Assembly (NCBI RefSeq): GCF_014212175.1
Contig: NZ_JACJVR010000012.1
Span: 29,118 to 93,117, forward strand
DNA: 64,000 nucleotides
Source: Cohnella xylanilytica
GTDB taxonomy: Bacteria; Bacillota; Bacilli; Paenibacillales; Paenibacillaceae
Direction: 5' to 3'
Shown: in pieces, positions 46,450 through 54,773 of the stretch
Layout: each line of letters begins with the position of its first letter
How positions within the stretch are numbered: the stretch's first letter is position 1
Translations under genes and position numbers: made by a program
Notes under the pieces: generated by a model
Told to the model about the DNA's origin: nothing
The model's input: the letters and a program-made list of their open reading frames with translations, nothing else
The model's database searches: none

Positions 46450-46523
46450 AAAAGGCCGCACTCCTCCCTGCCTGGAAGAAACGCGGCCCCATTGCCAAAC
46501 GGCGTCACCTCTTTGTGATCGCC
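46450..46523 (-). ncRNA. narK leader: ANTAR-like dual hairpin overlapping a terminator
   Basis: Read on minus. P1 (46523-46501) is an 8-bp stem with one bulged A and loop AAAGAG. After GTTT comes P2, GGC-AATGGG-GCC (46496-46485). Both hexaloops have A at 1 and G at 4. P2 overlaps the 5' arm of a 15-bp hairpin (46488-46454, loop AGGCA) followed by TTTT. Binding of an ANTAR protein to P1-P2 would block the terminator. Pairing was worked out by hand. Confidence 0.68.
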
Positions 46524-46559
46524 GGCTTATTTCGGTCACATCATTGTGAACCCAATCGC

Positions 46560-46588
46560 ATTATATGAAATTGTTATTTTGGTGTCAA
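46560..46588 (-). promoter_or_regulatory. narK promoter
   Basis: On the minus strand: TTGACA (46588-46583), 17 nt, TATAAT (46565-46560), both consensus. Leaves a leader of about 135 nt before narK. Confidence 0.8.
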
Positions 46589-46654
46589 TAAAGGTTACGC
46601 AAAAAATGAAATGAGCAATCGAACCATGCTAGGCTCTGATAAATGTTATTATTG

Positions 46655-46684
46655 TTGACATTATCGCATCGCTTATTTTATTCT
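46655..46684 (+). promoter_or_regulatory. moeA-nas-mob operon promoter
   Basis: TTGACA at 46655-46660, 18 nt, TATTCT at 46679-46684. Leaves a leader of about 120 nt before moeA. Confidence 0.6.
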
Positions 46685-46716
46685 ATAGTTAGCTCAAAAT
46701 AACACCGATCGAATCA

Positions 46717-46778
46717 GGCACAACGACGTGCCGAGCCTTGGCAACGATGCCCGCTCCCTTCGCAAGGGGCGGGCTTTT
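46717..46778 (+). ncRNA. moeA-nas leader: ANTAR-like dual hairpin overlapping a terminator
   Basis: P1 is GGCAC-AACGAC-GTGCC (46717-46732). P2 is GGC-AACGAT-GCC (46740-46751). Both are hexaloops with A at 1 and G at 4. The 3' arm of P2 is the 5' end of an intrinsic terminator (GCCCGC...GCGGGC, 46749-46774, then TTTT). The arrangement mirrors the narK leader and fits ANTAR-protein antitermination. Confidence 0.7.
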
Positions 46779-46812
46779 CATGTTCTTTTACCCGCGAAGG
46801 AGGGCATTTAGG

Positions 46813-48150
46813 ATGCCGACCCAAGAGATCGACGTATCGGTCGCCGTAACCGTAGAGGAAGCCGTCGCCCGCCTGGTCGAACGAGCGTGCGAGCCGGCCG
46901 AGGAATCCGTGCGGCTGCCGGACGCCGCGGGCCGTTATCTCGCGCGCGAGCTGTACAGCCCGTTCCCGATGCCTCCGTTCCGCCGGGCGGCGATGGACGG
47001 CTACGCGGTGCGCGCGGGGGAGACGGCCGCGGCCTCCGCAGATCGCCCTTTGCGTCTGGCGGTCGAATCCGAGCTGCGGGCCGGCGCTTCCGTCGGACGC
47101 CCGTACTCTCGAGCCGGCGACGGGAACCGCGCGAACCGGGGGAACCGCGAGAACCGCGAGAGCCATGAAGCTCCCGCCGCGGCCTCGGCCGTTCGCGTCT
47201 TCACCGGGTCGCCGGTTCCGGCGGAATACGATTCGATCATCATCCAGGAGATGGTGAGGCGGCCGGGCGGAAGCGGGGAGGATGGAAGCGGCTCGGGGGG
47301 GATCGCCTGGATCGACCGGCCGGCCGTCCGGGGCCTGCATATCGCCGAGGCGGGCGAGGACGTTCCCGAAGGAGCGCGCCTCCTCGCGCGGGGAACCCGG
47401 ATCGGGGCGAAGGAGATCGCCCTGCTCGCCTCGTTCGGCTTGTCGCTTGTTCCCGTCCGCGCGAGGCCGACGGTCGCCGTCCTGCCGATCGGCGACGAGC
47501 TGGCGCTGCCGGGCGAGCCTCTGCCGCCGAGCCATATTTACGAGGCGAACGGCTACATGGTCGAGGCGAGTTTAAGCCTGCTCGGCGCCGACGTCCGGCG
47601 GATGCCTCCCGTCCCGGACGAGCCGGAAGCGATCCGGCGGCGTCTGGAGGAAGCGTGGGAGCGGGCCGATCTGATCGTGACGACGGGCGGCGCCAGCGTC
47701 GGCGATTACGATTACGTCCAAGCGGCGGCCGAGAGCGCCGGGGCCCGTCCGCTTTTCACCAAGGTGCGCATGCGGCCCGGCACTCCGACCTCGGCGTTCG
47801 CGAGGGGATCGCGCACGCTGATCGCGCTCTCCGGCAATCCGTCGGCCTGCTACTCGGGCCTCGAGCTGCTCGCGAGGCCGTTCGTCCTGGCCGCCGCGGG
47901 AAGCGCGGGCTGGGCGACCGAATGGCTCCCCGGCGCGCTGTCGGAGGCGGTCGGGAAGCCTTGCCCGTACCCCAGATACATCCGCTCGTTCGCGTGGATG
48001 GAGGAAGACGGCTGGCGGATCCGGCCTCTCGCCAAGGACAAATCGGGCAATATCGGGGCGTTCGCCCAGGCGAACGCGATCGCGGAGATTCCGGCCGGAG
48101 GCCAAGGGGCGAGGGCCGGACAGCCGGTTCGGTGGTTCCGCCTCGCATGA
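46813..48150 (+). CDS. moeA: Molybdopterin molybdenumtransferase MoeA
   Basis: 445 residues. Inserts molybdate into molybdopterin. Family motifs: FRRAAMDGYAVRA, RVFTGSPVPAEYDSIIIQE, GDELALPGEPLPPSHIYEANG, TTGGASVGDYDYV and ALSGNPSACY. Slightly enlarged by an Arg/Asn/Glu-rich insertion near residues 100-120. GAAGGAGG precedes ATG 46813. Leads an operon supplying cofactor and subunits for nitrate reductase. Confidence 0.94.
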   Translation: MPTQEIDVSVAVTVEEAVARLVERACEPAEESVRLPDAAGRYLARELYSPFPMPPFRRAAMDGYAVRAGETAAASADRPLRLAVESELRAGASVGRPYSRAGDGNRANRGNRENRESHEAPAAASAVRVFTGSPVPAEYDSIIIQEMVRRPGGSGEDGSGSGGIAWIDRPAVRGLHIAEAGEDVPEGARLLARGTRIGAKEIALLASFGLSLVPVRARPTVAVLPIGDELALPGEPLPPSHIYEANGYMVEASLSLLGADVRRMPPVPDEPEAIRRRLEEAWERADLIVTTGGASVGDYDYVQAAAESAGARPLFTKVRMRPGTPTSAFARGSRTLIALSGNPSACYSGLELLARPFVLAAAGSAGWATEWLPGALSEAVGKPCPYPRYIRSFAWMEEDGWRIRPLAKDKSGNIGAFAQANAIAEIPAGGQGARAGQPVRWFRLA

Positions 48151-48178
48151 ACATACAGGAAGGGAGTTGACGGGCGGA

Positions 48179-50620
48179 GTGAGCGCGAGCAAACCGAAGC
48201 TTGTCGTCATCGGCAACGGGATGGCGGGCGTCCGATGCGTGGAAGAGATCGGGCGGCTGGCCCCCGATTTATACGACATTACGATTTTCGGCAATGAGCC
48301 AAGACCGAACTACAATCGCATCCTGCTCTCCAAGGTGCTGCAGGGGGACGCTTCGTTCGACGACGTCGTCACGCACGATTGGGCCTGGTATCAGGAGCAG
48401 GGCATCCGGCTGCACGCCGGGCATCCGGTCGTCCGGATCGACGCGTCGGCGAGAAGAGTCGAGACGTCGACCGGCCTCTTCGCGGACTACGACCGGCTGA
48501 TCGTGGCGACGGGCTCCTCGGCGTTCATCCCGCCGCTTCCCGGCGTCGGGAAGCCGGGCGTCATCGCGTTCCGGAACGTCGACGACTGCCGGACGATGAT
48601 GGAGGCGGCCGCGGTCTACCGCAAGGCGGCCGTCATCGGGGGCGGCCTGCTCGGGCTCGAGGCGGCGCGCGGGCTGCTTAATCTCGGCATGGAGGTCACG
48701 GTCGTCCACAACGCCGCCTATCTGATGAACCGGCAGCTCGACCGCACGTCGGCGGAGATGCTGCAGAGGGAGCTGGAGCGGCAAGGGATGCGGTTCCTTC
48801 TCGGGAAGATCACGGAGAAGATCGTCGGCCGCAAGCGCGCGGAAGGACTGGCGTTCTCGGACGGCTCGAAGCTGCAGGCCGATCTGATCGTCATGGCGGT
48901 CGGCATCCGCCCGAACGTCGAGGTGGCGAAGGCCGCCGGCATCCGCACGAACCGGGCGATCGTCGTGAACGACTACCTCGAGACGAGCTGCCCCGGCGTG
49001 TACGCGGTCGGGGAATGCGCCGAGCACGACGGGACGGTGTACGGCCTCGTCGCCCCTCTGTTCGAGCAGGGCAAGGTGCTGGCGAAGGTGCTGTGCGGGA
49101 TGGAGACGGAGCCGTACCGGGGCTCGGTGCCTTACGCCCAGCTGAAGGTGTCGGGCGTCGACGTGTTCTCGGCGGGGGCGATCGGCGATCCGGACGCCGA
49201 GACGGTGCTCCAGCAATTCGACGGAATCAAGGGCACCTACAAGCGGGTTCTCTCCAAAAACGGGAAAGTGGCCGGCGCGATCCTGTACGGCGACACCGCC
49301 GAAGGGAATTCGCTGCTCGGCTATCTGAAGCGCGGGGCCGACGCGGCCGCGGTCAGCCGGTCCGACTCGCGGCCGGAGAACGGAGGCGGCAGCGATGCCG
49401 TCGCCGCGATGCCGGACGAGGAGACGGTGTGCAACTGCAACGCGGTGAGCAAGGCCGCAATCGCGAAGGCGGTCCGGGAAGGAGCGAATACGGTCGAGCT
49501 CGTTCGCGACCGCACGAAGGCGTCCGGCTCCTGCGGCGGGTGCAAGCCGCTCGTGGCGGCGGTCGTGAAGCATGCGCTCGCCGGGGGCGGCTCGGCCGGC
49601 TCGGAGCGGGAGGAGGACGCGGCGGTGTGCGGCTGCACGACGCTCGGCCATGCGGCGCTCAAGGAAGAGATCGCCGCGCGGGGCTTCTCCGATGCGGCGC
49701 AGGCGATGGCCGGCCTCGGGTGGACCCGGCCGGACGGCTGTCCGGCGTGCCGCGCCGCGATCCGGTATTATCTCGGAAGCGCCGAAGCTGCCGTAGCTGC
49801 CGGAGCCGTCATCTCCGCCGGAGCCGTCGCCATGCCGGTGTCCGCCGCCGCGGCGGAAGCCATGACTGCCGCGGCGGAAGGCGCGATACCGGGTGCGGCC
49901 GCCGCAGCGGAAGCGGGCGTCTCCGCCGAAGAGCGAACGACCGTGACCCCCAAGCTGCTCGCGGGCGTCGTCCGGGCCGACCAGCTTCGCAGAATCGCCG
50001 ATACGATCGAGCGATACGGCCTGTCCTTTGCGAATTTGACCGGCGAAGGGCGAATCGACCTGCCGGGCGTCCCCGTCGAAGCGGTCGGGGCGCTCCGGGA
50101 GACCCTGGGCCTCCCGATCGAGACGGCGGGGGGCATCGGACGCGAAGCGCGGATTCTCATCGGCGCGCGCAGCGGCAAGGATGCCCAGACCGCCGCGCGG
50201 ATCGGGACGGAGCTGGAGCGAAGGCTGCATCGCCTGCGGCTGCCTTCTTCGGTGACGGCCGCGGTCGTCGCCGGGTTCGCGGACAACGCGTCCGGCCTGC
50301 TCGTGCGGGACATCGGGCTGGCCGAAGCGCCGGCCGGATGGGAGATCTACGCGGGCGGGCGCTCGGAGCGTCCGATTCGCCAGGCGCAGCTGATCGCCGT
50401 CGAGCCGGACGAAGAAGCGGCGCTCGAGATCGCCGTCTCGTGCCTGCAATGGTACCGGGAGTCCGCCTATTACGGGGAGCCGGTGTGGAAGTGGCTGGAC
50501 CGGATCGGACTCGTCGCGGTCCGGGAGAAGCTGCTCGACCCGGATCGCCGGGAAGAGCTGCTGGGCCGCTGGTTCGGGGAGCGGCACCCGTCGGAGAGCG
50601 CTGTGCCCATCGGGATATGA
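48179..50620 (+). CDS. nasB: Assimilatory nitrate reductase electron-transfer subunit, NirB-like
   Basis: 813 residues. FAD motif VIGNGMAGVR (from residue 9), NADH motif AAVIGGGLLGLEAA (about 148), two BFD-like [2Fe-2S] regions (CNCNAV...CGGC near 417-455; CGCTTL...CPAC near 483-522), an Ala-rich linker, then a nitrite/sulfite-reductase-like domain (about 588-813). That last domain has a single Cys, so it cannot bind siroheme-[4Fe-4S] in the NirB manner. Passes electrons from NAD(P)H to NasC. I prefer GTG 48179; TTG 48167 abuts the ribosome site. Confidence 0.87.
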   Translation: MSASKPKLVVIGNGMAGVRCVEEIGRLAPDLYDITIFGNEPRPNYNRILLSKVLQGDASFDDVVTHDWAWYQEQGIRLHAGHPVVRIDASARRVETSTGLFADYDRLIVATGSSAFIPPLPGVGKPGVIAFRNVDDCRTMMEAAAVYRKAAVIGGGLLGLEAARGLLNLGMEVTVVHNAAYLMNRQLDRTSAEMLQRELERQGMRFLLGKITEKIVGRKRAEGLAFSDGSKLQADLIVMAVGIRPNVEVAKAAGIRTNRAIVVNDYLETSCPGVYAVGECAEHDGTVYGLVAPLFEQGKVLAKVLCGMETEPYRGSVPYAQLKVSGVDVFSAGAIGDPDAETVLQQFDGIKGTYKRVLSKNGKVAGAILYGDTAEGNSLLGYLKRGADAAAVSRSDSRPENGGGSDAVAAMPDEETVCNCNAVSKAAIAKAVREGANTVELVRDRTKASGSCGGCKPLVAAVVKHALAGGGSAGSEREEDAAVCGCTTLGHAALKEEIAARGFSDAAQAMAGLGWTRPDGCPACRAAIRYYLGSAEAAVAAGAVISAGAVAMPVSAAAAEAMTAAAEGAIPGAAAAAEAGVSAEERTTVTPKLLAGVVRADQLRRIADTIERYGLSFANLTGEGRIDLPGVPVEAVGALRETLGLPIETAGGIGREARILIGARSGKDAQTAARIGTELERRLHRLRLPSSVTAAVVAGFADNASGLLVRDIGLAEAPAGWEIYAGGRSERPIRQAQLIAVEPDEEAALEIAVSCLQWYRESAYYGEPVWKWLDRIGLVAVREKLLDPDRREELLGRWFGERHPSESAVPIGI

Positions 50621-50636
50621 AGGAGAGGGAACGACC

Positions 50637-52757
50637 ATGGAAGCGACGTTGAATCAGGGTCAAGCGGGGGAATCCGGAGTCCCCGGGGGAACGACCCAAT
50701 GTCCGTTCTGCAGCGTCCAATGCAAGATGACGATCGCGGAGGAGCGGACGCCTTCCGGCCGTCCGGCGTTCCGCACGGAAGGGAAGCCGAACGCCGCGTC
50801 GGAAGGCCGGCTGTGCGTCAAAGGCATGAACGCCTACCAGCACGCGGCGAGCCGGGAGCGGGTGCTTCATCCGCTGCGCAAGATCGGCGGCGAATTCGTC
50901 CGCGTGTCGTGGGAGGAAGCGCTGGATACGATCGCGGAGCGCCTGTCCGCCGTTCAGCGGGAGCACGGCCGCGACGCCGTCGGCCTGTACGGCGGCGGAT
51001 CGCTTACGAACGAATCGGCTTACCTGCTCGGCAAGTTCGCCCGGGTCGCCCTGCGCACCCGTTATATCGACTATAACGGAAGGTTCTGCATGTCGGCGGC
51101 CGCTTCGGCGGGCGTCAAGACGTTCGGCATCGACCGGGGGCTGACGAACCGGCTGTCGGAGATTCCGAAGTCCGGCTGCATCATCCTCGCCGGAACGAAC
51201 ATCGCCGAATGCCAGCCGACTTTGATGCCCTATTTTAACAGCGCGAAGGAGAACGGAGCCCGCATCATCGTCATCGACCCCCGCAAGACCGGCACGGCTG
51301 CGCTGGCGGACATCCATCTGAAGGTGAAGCCGGGCACCGACGCCGCGCTCGCCAACGGGATGCTCAAGGTCGTGCTCGACGAAGGGCTCGCGGACCTGTC
51401 GTTCATCCGGGAGCGCACGAAGGGATTCGCGGAGCTGAAGGAGCATCTGGACCGGCTCGACCTGGACGAGATCGCCGAGATGACGGGGGTGGACAAGGAG
51501 AGCATCCGGGAAGCCGCCCTCGCTTACGCCAAGGCATCGACCGGCATGATCTTCACCGCCCGGGGCGTCGAGCAGCACAGCGACGGGCATCTGGCCGTCC
51601 GCAACTTCCTTAATCTGGTGCTCGTAACCGGCAAGATCGGCCGCGAGGGCTGCGGATACGGAGCCGTCACCGGCCAGGGCAACGGACAAGGAGGCCGCGA
51701 GCACGGGCAGAAGGCGGACCAACTGCCGGGTTACCGGCTGATCGAGAACGAGAAGGACCGCGAGTACGTCGCCGGCGTGTGGGGGATCGATCCCGCGGAG
51801 CTGCCGGGCAAGGGAGTCTCCGCTTACGAGATGATGGAGCTTGCCCATCGACAGGAGATCAAGGCTTTGTTCGTGATGGGATCGAACCCGATCGTGTCCA
51901 ACCCGAACGCGGGGCTGGTCGAGGAGGCGCTCAAGGGCCTCGACTTCCTGGTCGTGGCCGACATGTTCCTGTCGGAGACGGCGAAGCTGGCCGACCTCGT
52001 GCTCCCGGTGACGTCGTATCTGGAGAACGCCGGAACGCTGACCAATCTCGAAGGGCGGGTGCTGCTTCGGGAAGCGGCTCGTCCGGCGCCGGGAGAGGCG
52101 CGGCACGACTGGGAGATTCTGTGCGAGCTGGCCGAACGGTTCGGCCGCGGGGACAAATTCCCGTTCCGCTCGGCCGAGGAGATCTTCGAGGAGCTCAGGC
52201 TGGCGAGCCGCGGAGGAGTCGCCGACTACTACGGCATCACGTACGAGAGGCTGCGCAAGGAAGAAGGAATCTACTGGCCGTGCCCGTCGACCGACCACCC
52301 GGGTACGAAGCGGCTGTTCGAGGACTCGTTCGCGCATGCGGACGGCCTGGCCGTGCTGGCTCCGGTCGACAACCGGCCGCCGGAGGAAGACGTCGACGAG
52401 GAATATCCGCTTCTGCTGACGAACGGCCGCGTGCTGCCGCATTATTTGACCGGCGTCCAGACCCGGCGGAGCCCGTCTCTCGCCGCCCGGGCGATCGAGA
52501 ACTTCGTGGAGATCCATCCGCGTACGGCGCGAAGGCACCGGATCGAGGACGGGACCTTGGTCCGCATTCATTCCCGCCGCGGCCATGTCGTCGTGCGCTG
52601 CCGCATTACGAGCGAGATTCGCGAGGACACGCTGTTCGTTCCGATGCATTGGGGCGGCGTGCAGAACGTGAACCTGGTCACGAACCCGGCGCTCGATCCG
52701 AACTGCCGGATGCCGGACTTCAAGGTGAGCGCCGTTCGCGTGGAAGCTTTGTCATGA
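50637..52757 (+). CDS. nasC: Assimilatory nitrate reductase catalytic subunit
   Basis: 706 residues, molybdopterin oxidoreductase family. N-terminal [4Fe-4S] ligands Cys22, Cys25, Cys29 and Cys60 (CPFCSVQC, GRLCVKG). Mo-bis-MGD-binding segments include GSNPIVSNPNA and, in the C-terminal domain, LLTNGRVLPHYLTG. Reduces nitrate to nitrite in the cytoplasm with electrons from NasB. Gene partners (moeA, mobA, mobB, narK) support nitrate rather than formate as substrate. AAGGAGAGGG precedes ATG 50637. Confidence 0.9.
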   Translation: MEATLNQGQAGESGVPGGTTQCPFCSVQCKMTIAEERTPSGRPAFRTEGKPNAASEGRLCVKGMNAYQHAASRERVLHPLRKIGGEFVRVSWEEALDTIAERLSAVQREHGRDAVGLYGGGSLTNESAYLLGKFARVALRTRYIDYNGRFCMSAAASAGVKTFGIDRGLTNRLSEIPKSGCIILAGTNIAECQPTLMPYFNSAKENGARIIVIDPRKTGTAALADIHLKVKPGTDAALANGMLKVVLDEGLADLSFIRERTKGFAELKEHLDRLDLDEIAEMTGVDKESIREAALAYAKASTGMIFTARGVEQHSDGHLAVRNFLNLVLVTGKIGREGCGYGAVTGQGNGQGGREHGQKADQLPGYRLIENEKDREYVAGVWGIDPAELPGKGVSAYEMMELAHRQEIKALFVMGSNPIVSNPNAGLVEEALKGLDFLVVADMFLSETAKLADLVLPVTSYLENAGTLTNLEGRVLLREAARPAPGEARHDWEILCELAERFGRGDKFPFRSAEEIFEELRLASRGGVADYYGITYERLRKEEGIYWPCPSTDHPGTKRLFEDSFAHADGLAVLAPVDNRPPEEDVDEEYPLLLTNGRVLPHYLTGVQTRRSPSLAARAIENFVEIHPRTARRHRIEDGTLVRIHSRRGHVVVRCRITSEIREDTLFVPMHWGGVQNVNLVTNPALDPNCRMPDFKVSAVRVEALS

Positions 52758-53425
52758 GAAGCCGCGCGGCGGAAGGCGGTGCGGCGGAAGAAGCGCGGGA
52801 CCTCGCCCGGTCCCCCGGCCGGCTCACGGGCCTCATTCTGGCCGGCGGGGCGAGCCGGCGGATGGGCGGCGTCGCGAAGGCGTTCCTTCCCGTGGAAGGC
52901 CGGGAGATGATCCGGCGCGTCGCCGACCGGATGGAGGCCGTCTGCGCCGAAGTGCGGATCGCGGCCGGAGCCGGACACCCGAACCTCGAGGAGCTCGCGA
53001 GTCTGGGCTGCCCGCTCGTCTTCGACGCCTTCGCCGACGGCGGTCCGCTCGCCGGGCTTCTCGCGGGCCTGTCGGCGGCGGGCGAAGGGATCGTCTGGGC
53101 TTCGGCCTGCGACATGCCCTTCGTCTCCGCCGAGGCGGCCGTCTGGATGGGCGAACGATTGGAACGGACGCGCGGCGGGGAGATGGCGGCCGTTCCGGAG
53201 ATCGGAGGCCGGCTGCATCCGCTTCAAGCCGTTTACCGGGCCGAATGCAGCCGCGAGGCCAAGGCGTGCCTGGCGCGAGGGGAGCGCAGGCTGACCGAAT
53301 TCGCGAGGCGGATCCGACCGCTCGTTATCCGCGAAGAAGAGTTCGCGGCGGCGGGCATCGATCTAAGGTTCGTCGCCAACGTGAACACCCCGGAGGAGTA
53401 TCGGCAGGCTTTAGCGGACATCTGA
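52754..53425 (+). CDS. mobA: Molybdenum cofactor guanylyltransferase MobA
   Basis: 223 residues. Nucleotide-binding motif LILAGGASRRMGGVAKA at about 26-42 and ACDMPF mark MobA. Attaches GMP to Mo-molybdopterin to make the MGD cofactor required by NasC. Starts in an ATGA overlap with nasC, so translationally coupled. The first ~24 residues are an Ala/Glu-rich extension. Confidence 0.9.
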   Translation: MRSRAAEGGAAEEARDLARSPGRLTGLILAGGASRRMGGVAKAFLPVEGREMIRRVADRMEAVCAEVRIAAGAGHPNLEELASLGCPLVFDAFADGGPLAGLLAGLSAAGEGIVWASACDMPFVSAEAAVWMGERLERTRGGEMAAVPEIGGRLHPLQAVYRAECSREAKACLARGERRLTEFARRIRPLVIREEEFAAAGIDLRFVANVNTPEEYRQALADI

Positions 53426-53475
53426 GGGGCGGAAGGGACGGAAGGCGCGAAGGGATGCGGAAGGAGACGATGCCA

Positions 53476-53994
53476 ATGAGCGGGCCGAAGGTCTATCAGA
53501 TCGTGGGCTTCAAGAACGCCGGCAAAACGACGCTGGTCTGCGGCCTGGTTCGGCTGTTCACGGAGCGGGGGCTGCGAGTCGGGACGATCAAGCGCGACGC
53601 CCACGGCTTCGAAGCGGATCGTCCGGACACGGATACGTGGAAGCATCGCCATTCCGGCTCCGCCTGGACGGCCATCACGTCCGGGGAACGAACGGCGATT
53701 TTCTCGGAGGCGCCTTCCCGGCTCGACGAGCTGGTTCAAGCCGCCTCCCGGGCGTGCGACCTGGTTCTCGTCGAGGGGTTCAAGCGGGAGCGCTACCCGA
53801 AGCTGGCTCTGGCGCGACAGATCGGCGACGCGGAACAATTGGCGAAGCTTCCGGCGGTGACGGCGCTCGCGCTCTGGCCCGAACCGTATGCCCGGCGGGA
53901 GACGATCGAGCCGAATAACGGGATCGAGACGTTCGCGCCGGACGACGTCGCCGCGATCGCCGAGCACATCCGAAGAACGTTAGGATTGGAATAA
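53476..53994 (+). CDS. mobB: Molybdopterin-guanine dinucleotide biosynthesis protein MobB
   Basis: 172 residues. P-loop GFKNAGKTTL (about 11-20) and TIKRDAHGF, then DLVLVEGFKRERYPK, typical of MobB GTPases that assist MobA. ATG 53476 lies nine bases after AAGGAG; ATG 53470 is too close. Last gene of the nitrate/cofactor operon. Confidence 0.92.
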   Translation: MSGPKVYQIVGFKNAGKTTLVCGLVRLFTERGLRVGTIKRDAHGFEADRPDTDTWKHRHSGSAWTAITSGERTAIFSEAPSRLDELVQAASRACDLVLVEGFKRERYPKLALARQIGDAEQLAKLPAVTALALWPEPYARRETIEPNNGIETFAPDDVAAIAEHIRRTLGLE

Positions 53995-54016
53995 CAATGG
54001 CTTGCAGCAAAAAGCG

Positions 54017-54044
54017 AATAGCGGCCCGCGGGCCGCTATTTTTT
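54017..54044. terminator. Bidirectional terminator after mobB
   Basis: AATAGCGGCCC-GC-GGGCCGCTATT, perfect 11-bp stem followed by TTTT on plus. It overlaps the end of the convergent TetR gene (stop at 54036). Confidence 0.88.
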
Positions 54045-54620
54045 CGGCGATTCGTTCGGGAAGAACGCGTCCTTGTTGATCAATCGCCCCAAATATTCGT
54101 CCATCTCCTTGGCGGATACGGACGAATCGTTCTTCAGCCACCAGGAGCCGAGCGAAGAGACGGCGCCCGAGTAGAACGCGGCGATGATGTCGACGGGAAC
54201 CGGGAACCGCGCCCCGCGGCTCTCGGCTTCCAGAAGATCTTCCCTCAGGGAATCGCAGGCGTGCTTCTGGATCATGCTATGCATCGAACTGCATTCCCGA
54301 TCCGAGGTCGCCAGCGCATGGAATTGACGCATGTCGCCGAACTCTTCGAACATCTGGATCGGGTGCAGGATCCGATCCTCGTACGAGCGGTCGGCGAAGC
54401 GTTCCCGGGCTTCCTCCAACCCGTAGGACAGCAGCTGATACTTGTCCTCGAAGTGCTTGTAGAACGTAGTCCGGTGGACCATCGCCCGGTCGCAAATCTC
54501 CTGGACGCTCAGCGCTTCGAAGGGGCGTTCCTCCAACAGCTTCGCGAGCGCCTCCCACAGCATCTTGCGGGTGCGCCGGACCCTGAGATCGGTTTTTCCC
54601 GAATTCCTGTTCGTATACAT
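54036..54620 (-). CDS. TetR-family regulator of the adjacent MFS pump
   Basis: 194 residues. HTH at about 15-62 (LSVQEICDRAMVHRTTFYKHF), C-terminal domain of the TetR_C-type found beside drug-efflux genes. CAGAGGAGG precedes ATG 54620. Divergent from the MFS gene with AT-rich repeats between them, so a local repressor; its last codons form one side of the terminator hairpin. Confidence 0.86.
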   Translation of the reverse strand: MYTNRNSGKTDLRVRRTRKMLWEALAKLLEERPFEALSVQEICDRAMVHRTTFYKHFEDKYQLLSYGLEEARERFADRSYEDRILHPIQMFEEFGDMRQFHALATSDRECSSMHSMIQKHACDSLREDLLEAESRGARFPVPVDIIAAFYSGAVSSLGSWWLKNDSSVSAKEMDEYLGRLINKDAFFPNESPKK

Positions 54621-54667
54621 CCCGGCCTCCTCTGTAGATTAACCGACATATGAAGCGGAATTGGTTC

Positions 54668-54735
54668 TTGACTTCCTGCTATATGGAACGTGTATAGTAG
54701 AAAATATACATTTGTCGTTTTAAGTATACAAGTGT
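54668..54735 (+). promoter_or_regulatory. MFS pump promoter and operator repeats
   Basis: TTGACT at 54668-54673 and TATAGT at 54693-54698 (19-nt spacer). Inverted repeat GTATA-N8-TATAC at 54692-54709 overlaps -10. TATACATTTGT (54705) and TATACAAGTGT (54725) form a direct repeat 20 bp apart. Likely TetR-family binding region. Confidence 0.55.
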
Positions 54736-54773
54736 AGATTAAACAAAAGATAGGCAGGGGGAGAAAAGCAACA

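Noticed and set aside
46501..46560. FNR/CRP boxes (TGTGA and TCACA words) near narK
   Set aside because: The half-sites have the wrong spacing or orientation for TGTGA-N6-TCACA, and the sequence lies downstream of the promoter where it forms leader hairpin P1.
46717..46778. Moco riboswitch upstream of moeA
   Set aside because: The leader before the terminator is only about 60 nt and lacks the multi-stem core of the Moco RNA motif. The paired A1/G4 hexaloops fit an ANTAR target better.
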